Source: Metridium senile
Lineage: Eukaryota; Cnidaria; Anthozoa; Actiniaria; Metridiidae
NCBI GenBank assembly: GCA_949775045.1
Contig: OX459099.1
Location: 19,907,997-19,971,996 of the forward strand
DNA length: 64,000 nt
Direction of reading: 5' to 3'
Shown: piece after piece, positions 56,697-64,000 of the stretch
Numbering within the stretch: the stretch's first letter is position 1
Layout of the letters: each line of letters begins with the position of its first letter
The notes under the pieces: model-generated
The model's input: only the letters and a program-made list of their open reading frames with translations
What the model was told of the DNA's origin: nothing
Database searches by the model: none
Program-made: the position numbers and the translations under genes

Positions 56697-57703
56697 ATAA
56701 TAATAAATATGATGATGATGATGATGATGATGATCATAATAATAATAATGTAAATACAATGAAAGGAAACTCAGAAAATGAAATATGACTGGGAAGTCCC
56801 AGGCCATGACTATACTAATAGTGAAAATTCGTTTCCTCAGTCATATTTCATTTTCTGAGTTTCCTTTCATTGTATTTACAGTTCCTGTTAATACCACTAA
56901 TAGTTATATTGAAGATACACGAACAATGAACATTTTACTGCTCCAAAACCTGCCATGCAGAACATGAAGAATTGACCTCAAATACATTGAGCGATTGATA
57001 AAAATCATTTCTAATCTATCCGCTCATAAGATGTTATTGTGAACAGTAATTGTTGTGACCGGTTAAAGATCAAATGTATTACCGTATTATAACAAAAAGC
57101 TTAAGTTTTTAGGGTTCGAGTGTCTACACCAGGTAATCATCGTCGTTTTATCGAGTGAGTGATAGTGACTAAGGTAGTCGTACCTATTATCGCGCACATC
57201 CTATTATCGTGCTTTTCAAAAAAAATAATCATATACCTTCTAAAAAACTGCTTCAAAATTAATGAAAACAATTATGGCTGCTTATTCTGTTACAACCAAC
57301 TTTTTTGGTCCACTTTTTTCAATAGACGTTTACGCAGAATAGAAGATATGTATATTTTTTTACGAAAAGCACGATAATAGGATGTGCGCGATAATAGGTA
57401 CACCTACCTTAAATCGGCTGTCAGTTATTTTGTGGAAGTAATTTCTAAAACGTTTTCATTAGCTTTAAAGGAATTCAAACGACCAAAAAGGCCTAATTAC
57501 AACATTATAATGGTTCGCAAAATTACTAAAAAACACATAGTCATTTGCCTCTTCCAAGAAACAATTCACGAACAGTTCACTGCCTTTACTGCTTACCTTC
57601 GCTTTTGTGGGTTCCCAACCAGTGAATCCAGCGATTCTTGCTCATCCTCAATGTACTTTTTCTTTGGCTGGTAAAAGCCGACACTTTCTTCCACGTCCGG
57701 CAT
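55236..57703 (-). CDS. Seven-pass membrane protein, two exons, family unknown
   Basis: Exon 1 is 57703-57597 (ATG; MPDVEESVGFYQPKKKYIED, acidic/basic cytosolic start; donor AAG|GTAAGC). Exon 2 is 56358-55236 (acceptor TTTCTATTTCAG). Phases 2 and 1 fit, giving 409 residues. Hydrophobic spans (numbered from a Val 13 residues into exon 2): about 20-43, 57-82, 115-137, 164-194, 236-258, 265-292 and 329-358. The first loop after span 2 has several Cys (NCEIIPYVKF...VDCGPNAFDW), and the longest loop between spans 4 and 5 (about 40 residues) is charged, probably cytosolic. The short C-terminus KCLSN ends just after span 7. Seven spans with a cytosolic start recall gustatory-receptor-like proteins of basal animals, but the signature TYhhhhhQF is not seen, so that is only a possibility. 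The intron (57596-56359) is filled with microsatellites and two hairpin MITEs. Confidence 0.7.
56485..56735. repeat. GAT and ACT trinucleotide arrays
   Basis: (GAT)n at 56485-56600, (CTA)n at 56665-56700 and (GAT)n at 56709-56735, inside the intron of the membrane-protein gene. Confidence 0.9.
56751..56879. mobile_element. Near-perfect hairpin MITE
   Basis: TAAATACAATGAAAGGAAAC...ATGACTG is exactly inverted at the right end (about 45-bp arms), with a short loop GGCCATGACTATACTAATAG. In the intron of the membrane-protein gene. Confidence 0.85.
57171..57410. mobile_element. Hairpin MITE with about 48-bp arms
   Basis: AAGGTAGTCGTACCTATTAT and CGCGCACATCCTATTATCGT on the left are mirrored exactly (one base apart) at 57362-57410. 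In the intron, 190 bp from exon 1. Confidence 0.85.
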
Positions 57704-58214
57704 TTTGGTTTTAGAGTATTTACATAGAAACGCAAACAAATTGAATTCGCTGACAAATCACAAAGATGACCTCGAGCTTAGTTTCGGTATTCCGGGAACT
57801 GAAAATAATAACATGGCGAGCACGTGATTGTAAAATCATCAAAACACCTTCGTCACGCTTGCTATAACATCAATTATAATCAAAGCATATAGACCAAAGC
57901 CTGTGAATTTTATTATTTTTTGATACGTGTTATATTAATTTCTAGTTCGACAAGAATAGAGTAACAAACTTATGATATTTATAGTGAGTTTTTTTTCTCA
58001 TTACTTAAAGCCTGGTTCCAATATAATCGCCAGGATCGCTATGATGACGTTTTCGTTTTTGTGAAATTATAAAAAATATCACTGCTGACTGAAGGTCGAG
58101 GCTTAAATTTGACGAAATATATCTAAATCAGTATCGATTTTGTTTAATCACAAATAGTTCTGAGCTATATTCTGATAGTCAACAATAATTTTCGGCGATC
58201 AAAGCGATCGTAGT
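57704..58214. other. Upstream region of the membrane-protein gene; nothing firm
   Basis: About 500 bp with no repeat or exon seen. The 150 bp upstream of the ATG presumably hold the 5' UTR and promoter, but no TATA box is clear. Confidence 0.4.
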
Positions 58215-58491
58215 AGACTGCAAAACAGACCCTACTTTGACGTAAACTGACTCCGAGGGATCGAGTTGAAGTTCGATCGAACGAAATTCTGGCCGCGAGA
58301 AAGCGGGGAATGAGGCGAGGGGGGAAAGACGTGAAAGAAAAGAGGAGGAAGGAGAGACCCAATTTCCGCGTCTCTACCCCTCGCCTCACTCCCCTCTTGT
58401 TCGTTAATCCTCTCTTTATAATTTCGTCCGATCAAACTTCAACTCGCTTCCTCGGAGCTTTCGCGTAAAAGTAGGGACTGTTTTGCAGTCT
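58215..58491. mobile_element. Inverted-repeat MITE
   Basis: AGACTGCAAAACAGACCCTAC pairs with GTAGGGACTGTTTTGCAGTCT; an inner pair lies around CTCCGAGGGATCGAGTTGAA / TTCAACTCGCTTCCTCGGAG. GATCGTAG lies close outside both ends. Confidence 0.8.
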
Positions 58492-58884
58492 AAGATCGTA
58501 GCGATTATATGGAGATACTCCTGCGATCGGATGCGATGGGGATCCCACGATTAGAACTATGTTATTGGTGCGATTTGGTGAGATCGAGTGCGATCGTATG
58601 GAAACCCTTATCAGTTAATGTGCGATCGAAATGTACACCAAGTTGCAAGAATGTTGTCACATGAAAAGAGAACAATAGTAAATAACATAGTAATTTCAGT
58701 AGTAAGAAAGGAATAACAAAAGAAAGAGTTAAGCTAGTGATCATATTTTGTCTTTAAATTAATTCCTTAATTTCCACTAAATTACAAAAGTCAAACGTTC
58801 TTGCAATTAAGTGTATACCATAATATTGTAATTCAGCATAAAACGGTGTTTTCAATTTTTCAAACTATAAAGTAAAGAATAGTA

Positions 58885-59110
58885 TTTTACGTCGGAAGTC
58901 TCTTCAGCCGAGGCTGATCTTCCAGAGAGCCGAAGGTCCCTCATTTTACTTCCCTCTCTCCATCAGTGCTCCGTTTAACGGGTATTTAAAGCTACTTAAA
59001 GCTACACGGAAAGAAGAGAAGTTGATGCAAGGATGCGAGGTCACTGGGAATTGAACTCGGTGCCTCTCACACCGAAAGCCACACACTAGCAAACTGTGCA
59101 ATCCTTGCTT
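58885..59110 (-). mobile_element. tRNA-derived SINE
   Basis: The minus strand begins GGATTGCACAGTTTGCTAGT with an A-box-like TTGCTAGTGTGTGG and a B box GAGTTCAATTCCC 31 nt on, followed by a body ending near TCGGAAGTC. The A/B spacing matches a tRNA-type pol III promoter. The cloverleaf is too degenerate for a functional tRNA. Confidence 0.6.
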
Positions 59111-59455
59111 CCTTAAACTATACCAAAAGTGCTTATAAATTAATCGGTTTGTGTGTAAAACTTTATGAAATTTATAGTTAATGTTAAATAGGTATAAATG
59201 AAAAGCTAAGTTAATTGATTAAAAATAAACATTCGAATAGTCAAAAGTAAAATTCGATTATTCAAAATAATGCTTGCTCCTTAAACTATACCAAAAGTAT
59301 TTATAAACTGATAGGTTGGTACGTAGAACTTTATGAAATTTATAGTTAATGTTAAAAAGGTGTAAATATTTAATGAAAAGCTAAGTAAATTGATTAAAAA
59401 TAAACATTCGAATCTTAAAAAGTAAAATTCAAAATAATTATTCGATTATTCAAAA
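59105..59455. repeat. Tandem duplication, about 175-bp unit, 2 copies
   Basis: CCTTAAACTATACCAAAAGT...AACTTTATGAAATTTATAGT...ATAAACATTCGAAT at 59110 is repeated from about 59281. Both copies end in CGATTATTCAAAAT runs. Confidence 0.8.
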
Positions 59456-59648
59456 TGAATATTTGTAAATATAAAGTAGACTCAATTCAATTTTACGAAA
59501 TACGAAAAACTATAACATGTTATCGAAATATAAAATAGATTAATATTGGATTGTGTACATTATCAACTTGATATTAAAGATTCGAATATTCATTTTGTAT
59601 AATCGATTATTCATTTTGAAAAAATCGATTATCCGAATATTGTTTTCA

Positions 59649-60010
59649 CAGGCCCGTAGCGGGGGAAAGGCAGGGTCCCCCACATTTTTGCCCACTAAAT
59701 ATTTAGATGAAACATTTCCATATATTTAAGCCAGGACAAACATCAGAAAACATCCAAAAATGCGGTGTTTTATATCATAATTGCTGATGAAACAGGGGAT
59801 ATTTCAGGTAAAGAGCAATTTGTAGTTGTATTTGTTGTCCTAGTCTCAATGAACCTTAACATTCAACCATGAAATCAAAGGGTAATGTAGGAGATGTTTC
59901 AGGTGGTACGATAAATATTTTGTGAGTCGATCCCCCCCCCCCCCCTCCCCCCCCCCCCTCCCCCCACACACACCCTCCCCCCAGCCTTCTTCACCCTGCT
60001 ACGGGCCTGT
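59649..60010. mobile_element. Inverted-repeat MITE with C/G tract (ACAGGCCCGTAGC family)
   Basis: ACAGGCCCGTAGCGGGG at the left and CCCTGCTACGGGCCTGT at the right. The interior ends in a long C run at 59932-59965. Confidence 0.75.
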
Positions 60011-60189
60011 TTCAAAAGTTGAAGTTTAGTGTGTTTCTTGCGTTAAGTGCGTTCACTGTATATCGTGAAATACTTCGAGCTTTTGCATGCTGAAAATCTA
60101 TCAAAACATCTATACTTAGTCACTGTTTTTGAGAAAAAGCTCCGTCTAAATGATACGCTAACTCTGACAAAACTTCAAACACTGACCGG

Positions 60190-60480
60190 ATCATTGTGCT
60201 GTGCTCTTAGGTAAGACACAGATAACAGGTAACAAGGTAACAGATAACAAGTACCGATATTCTGAAGTACTCATTTCTTGGCAAAATATGTTAAAAATTG
60301 ATTATTTTCGACACAAATGTAAACAATTGTTATATTTTATTGTTATTTTTGTTGTTTGTTCAATGTGGTGGAATCATTTAGGGTTTAATTCGGAAAGTTC
60401 CAATACACATCATAAGCTAAACCTCTTCAGAATATCGGTAATATTTCCTGTTAGTTCTCACGGTGCCTCACACAGGTGAT
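60190..60480. mobile_element. Possible hairpin element
   Basis: AAGTACCGATATTCTGAAG (about 60249) pairs with CTTCAGAATATCGGTAATAT (about 60425), and ACACAGATAACAGG with CCTGTTAGTTCTCACGGTGC-like sequence. Imperfect. Confidence 0.5.
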
Positions 60481-61147
60481 TAAGAATATACAGTAAACTT
60501 GACTCTTTCGTAACCGACCGGCATACTCGGACTAGAAGAAAGTGGTCGCTTACAGAAACTGGTCGGGTAAGAGAGTGGTCTTTCAGAGAGAGTTAAGGTG
60601 ACTCAGCATTTCCAAATGACTGATTCGCGTATTTCAATTATCGACTCGTAACTTTCGTGCCCCTGGCACAATTCCCATGAACCGTGTACAAGTTATCGAG
60701 CAATCATTCAGCAACATTAATGTAAAATCTGATTGCATGTAAAATAAGATATATGAGATTATGTGAATGCATTGCTTTCACAAAAAAATCGATTTTACAG
60801 AAAATCTGTCCGTTTGTTTTTCGATGAAAATTTTCGAATCTTCTTCTTTAAACATTATGCACAACCTCACAAAGTTTAAAAAAAATCCTTGGAGACGAAG
60901 TTCCGCGACAAACGGGTCACATAAAACAGTACTGCTGTTATTTTGTACAAAATGCTGGTGATAATGTGCACCGAATGGAGTGGCATCAAATACTCCTAGT
61001 TTCAAGCTAAATAAACAGGATTTAAGCACCGGCAAAAAGACACTATGCTTCAATATCTAACTATGACTGAAACGGCCTGTGATGCTTAAAAAAGATTGTA
61101 CCGTCATACATTAGATACGAAAGTGCAATAAGTCGGTATCCAACTGT
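60481..61147. other. Decayed repeat and probable 3' UTR of the discoidin gene
   Basis: 60490-60600 resembles half of a pogo-like MITE (GTAAACTTGACTCTTTCGTA, GTGGTCGCTTACAGAAACTG). Toward 61147 lies the 3' flank of the F5/8C gene; no polyadenylation signal was fixed. Confidence 0.45.
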
Positions 61148-62117
61148 TTAGCAGCCAAACAGGTCCATTCGTAATGCCGGAGCATCGAAATATTCAATCA
61201 CCATCACTCTGACGTAACGAGCTACGATTGGTGTAGGCAAATGGGTCGTTATAATAGTGTCAGTTGACGTCACATCATGATTGATCTCCTGTCAACAAAT
61301 ACATGATTTTAGTGTAATCCATGTGATCATATTAATCATCATTTGCCACCACCACCACCACCCACCACCACAATATTACCCACCAAACCCACCCACCATA
61401 ACCACCCACCACCACCATATTACCCACCAAACCCACCCACCATAACCACCCACCACCACCATATTACCCACCAAACCCACCCACCATAACCACCCACCAC
61501 CACCATATTACCCACCAAACCCACCCACCATCACCCACCACCACCACCACCATATTACCCACCAAACCCACCCACCATAACCACCATATTACCCACCAAA
61601 CCCACCACCATACCTTCCCCACCACCACCACATATTACCCACCAAACCCACCACCATCACCACCCACCACCACCACATATTACCCACCAAACCCACCCAC
61701 CCAAAAATATCATAATCGAAGTCGGGACAATATCCAGTCTCAGAGAGACTGCGAGACTAACGCAATAAACTATTTCATAAAATCTTACCGCATAGCTGCC
61801 ATCACAAGAGGGAAGTCCTCCATCGTACATGTACATTGTCCACGGTTCCGAGCTCAGCTTGCGATATTCTAAATAAAACTTGGTCACCCGCTGGTAGTAC
61901 CCCTCTCGTCCTTGGCTCAGGAACGATGTGATGGTTTTAACGCTATTAAGGTCTACCTCAAGCCATTGATTTGGTATTCTATCTCCACTCCAACCACCAC
62001 TGCCGTCTAGGCGACCTCTCGAGGGATGGCAACCATGTTGTTGGCTCGAGGCTTTAAAGTTGGCATTAGGTATGCTACCACCGTCACGAACACCCAGTGA
62101 TGCAGGGTTGCTACAAG
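61148..62117 (-). CDS. Last two exons of an F5/8C (discoidin) domain protein; 5' part outside or unrecognised
   Basis: Exon 62117-61789 (acceptor TTTCTTTGCAG, donor GCG|GTAAGA) and exon 61288-61148 (acceptor TTTGTTGACAG, stop TAA) join in phase 0. They encode CSNPASLGVRDGGSIPNANF, KASSQQHGCHPSRGRLDG, WLEVDLNSVKTITSFLSQGR, TKFYLEYRKLSSEPWTMYMY, and the ending ARYVRVMVIE...ALRMDLFGC followed directly by the stop. This is a complete F5/8 type C domain (about 155 residues) with the paired first and last Cys that close the jelly-roll fold and a GGWSGD/QWLEVDL core. Such domains bind glycans or membranes at the cell surface; ending at the final Cys means the domain is C-terminal, so the protein is probably secreted or has its anchor upstream. 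The intron holds a 46-bp minisatellite. Upstream exons were not found. Confidence 0.9.
61335..61710. repeat. CCACCA-rich minisatellite, about 46-bp unit, about 8 copies
   Basis: Units of ATATTACCCACCAAACCCAC and CCACCATAACCACCCACCAC with loss/gain of CCA. It lies in the last intron of the discoidin-domain gene. Confidence 0.92.
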
Positions 62118-62720
62118 CTGCAAAGAAATAAACGATTGAGTTTTATTGTGACTTTTTGCTTTTATTTATTTATGTTTAAAATAGACAACACAAAGAAACA
62201 CAATGAGAAATTATTAAGAACGTTTTACAAGGATAAGATTGACACGAGCCGTAGGCGTGTATGGCTTTAGTTTACAAGAATTAATGTTCTTTATATTTTC
62301 TCAAGTGACCCTTTAACATGATGGCAAGCAGGTTTGTCTAAATAAAATATAAATTAATTTTATATATCCATGTTTTTTTTAAATTTTTTATTTTTTTATA
62401 CAAACAACAATGATTGTTATGCAAAAAAATTATATTTTCACATGTAAAACTATCATATCTTAACATGTATTCAAATACGATATTTCTCAGTGACAGAAGT
62501 CTTTGTAAAACACTGTTATTTATTATAATTTATTAAAGCTACCGTATTGATTTTTACAGCTTTGTGGGATATATTCCTAAGCTATAAGTGTACTTTTTAG
62601 GGCATTCTTTAGACCTCATGTATTCCTGTGTTACTCTGCTTATTACTCATATTGGTAACATGTTTTAATACTTCGGTGTTTTCAGAGATAATCCATTTTT
62701 GGCTCCTATTTATTATAATT
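62118..62720. other. Intron of the discoidin gene (assumed); no exon seen
   Basis: AT-rich, no repeats of note. Presumably intronic because the exon at 62117 starts with an acceptor. Confidence 0.5.
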
Positions 62721-62842
62721 ATTTTCATCTTCATCATCATCAGCATCATCATCATCATTATCGACGTCATCATCATCATCATCAGCAGCATCATCATCAT
62801 CATCATCATCGACGTCATCATCATCATCATCAGCAGCATCGA

Positions 62843-62883
<41 letters not shown>

Positions 62884-62975
62884 GCAGCATCGACATCATC
62901 ATCATCATCATCATTATCATCATGTTCATCATCATCATCTTCTTCATCATCATGATCATCATCTAGATGATACAA
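62720..62975. repeat. ATC/CAT array with internal CAG run
   Basis: (ATC)n with CGACGTCATC modules and a (CAG)9 run at about 62862-62888. Frames on either strand are poly-His, poly-Asp or poly-Ile and are not genes. Confidence 0.92.
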
Positions 62976-63784
62976 GAAAATGTAGCTAGCCAATCAGCGC
63001 GAAGCTAACAAGCTCAAGTTGTTAGCATAACCCATGACAGGAAAAAATTGCGCACCAAAACCTGCCTCATGCCAGTAGAGTAGGGTACGAATGACTTTTT
63101 CGGTCAGAAAATCGAAACTAAAACTCAAAAAACTTTTAAAAATCAATATACAGCAATATGTACAACATGATATAACAATTATCGTCAATAAAATAAAATA
63201 ATTCTTGAAAATGGAAGGCATCAAATAAACTTTTTTTAATACGTCGAGGCTCCCCTCCCTCGAAATGATAATTGGTCAGTGCGGGTTTTACATAGGTTTT
63301 AAAGCCATTAGGGACGATCGACGGTCAACTTCAAGACTTCAAAAGTTCATTCAATCATCGTTCAAGTCCAGGATATCTCAAGAGAAGCCATTCTAAATCT
63401 TTTTCCATAGTTCTCGTTTCTTCTAGAAGAGCAAGTGGTGCCAGCCAGCTATGCAGCTCTGACAAGTTTTGGATGCCTGCATGACAATCAGCTAGTGAAA
63501 GGAGCTCGACTAAATTCCCTTTCAAAAAGCATGTTTATATTAAATCAAGGTGCAAAGAAGTTTCACATGAACATTGCATTCTTAATCCGTTTTTTATTTT
63601 CTTCTTTCAATATATTCAAATACCTTCGACACGTACTGTTTTTATGGGTGAATGAACGGCGAGCTGGGGGTTTTCCCTTCGTTTTATTCATAGTTTTATA
63701 CAATACAGCATTACAAAAATGTAAACAAAAGGCTAACAACTTTGGTGAATTCGTATGCAGGCCTGGTCGCAAATACATTACCTA
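62976..63784. other. No gene recognised
   Basis: Frames at 62994-63224 (-) and 63435-63785 (+) show hydrophobic or mixed sequence without a recognisable family or splice chain. Confidence 0.4.
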
Positions 63785-63825
63785 GATCATCATTATCATC
63801 ATCTTCATCATCATCATTATTATCA
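63785..63825. repeat. Short CAT array
   Basis: (ATCATC)n of about 40 bp. The final 175 bp of the window shows nothing else that can be supported. Confidence 0.85.
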
Positions 63826-64000
63826 CATGACCCGTATTTTGCCCAGTGCGCGATTTAAGAAAAGCTTTGGAAAAAGTCACGTGATAGGGTCCATGCAGCT
63901 TTTTTCACCTGGTCCGTACAAACACGTATGGACCGGCTACTCGAAACATCACAAAAAATGGCCTTTCAGTTAAAAAGAGTGGGTCATATAATAACAAACT

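Noticed and set aside
59025..59110. Functional tRNA gene
   Set aside because: A and B boxes are present but the acceptor stem and cloverleaf do not pair; a SINE body follows.
62609..62993. Poly-Met/Asp/His/Ile ORFs
   Set aside because: Trinucleotide array read in different frames.
1..64000. CRISPR-like arrays and bacterial operons
   Set aside because: Tandem repeats here have no unique spacers of constant length, and genes have spliceosomal introns, so the DNA is eukaryotic nuclear.

Overview
The window is nuclear DNA from an invertebrate animal, most likely an anthozoan cnidarian (coral or sea anemone). The evidence is AT-rich, intron-split genes, a SoxE gene, a C/D snoRNA host gene with U14, and a heavy load of palindromic MITEs, minisatellites and trinucleotide arrays of a kind I associate with anthozoan genomes. 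The taxon is inferred; no species can be named from the sequence alone.

Genes, left to right. (1) 1-3022 (+): the 3' end of NAA60 (N-alpha-acetyltransferase 60), three exons, with its last splice acceptor triplicated. (2) 21712-22923 (+): an intronless SoxE transcription factor (Sox8/9/10 group) with dimerisation motif, HMG box and a SoxE-like C-terminal motif. (3) 34772-40430: a candidate DNA transposon with imperfect inverted termini of about 140-150 bp. It carries a three-exon gene for a zinc-ribbon + FEN/PIN-like nuclease + CXC protein, broken by a frameshift. (4) 47.8-53.6 kb (-): a TATA-containing 5'TOP non-coding host gene whose introns hold three families of C/D box snoRNA, each in two copies; one family is U14 (SNORD14). 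(5) 55236-57703 (-): a two-exon, 409-residue seven-pass membrane protein of unknown family. (6) 61148-62117 (-): the last two exons of a secreted or membrane protein ending in an F5/8C (discoidin) domain. A possible 71-residue single-pass membrane microprotein lies at 45904-46119 (-).

Most of the rest is repeats: a 5'-truncated LINE at 11.8-12.3 kb; the tail of a LINE with a restriction-like endonuclease sitting inside a (AATAATAGY)n array at 28.2-29.9 kb; pogo/Tigger-like MITEs with TA target duplications; many long hairpin MITEs; a dispersed element with an internal tandem core (ten or so loci); a satellite present at 10.2 and 42.9 kb in opposite orientations; and a tRNA-derived SINE near 59 kb.

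The most interesting features are the nuclease-bearing inverted-repeat element, the duplicated snoRNA cassettes, the LINE/MITE insertions into one microsatellite, and the triplicated NAA60 acceptor. The genes show no evident shared pathway; they are neighbours in a repeat-rich chromosome arm. Exon boundaries were derived by hand from splice signals and reading-frame continuity; no database search was possible.
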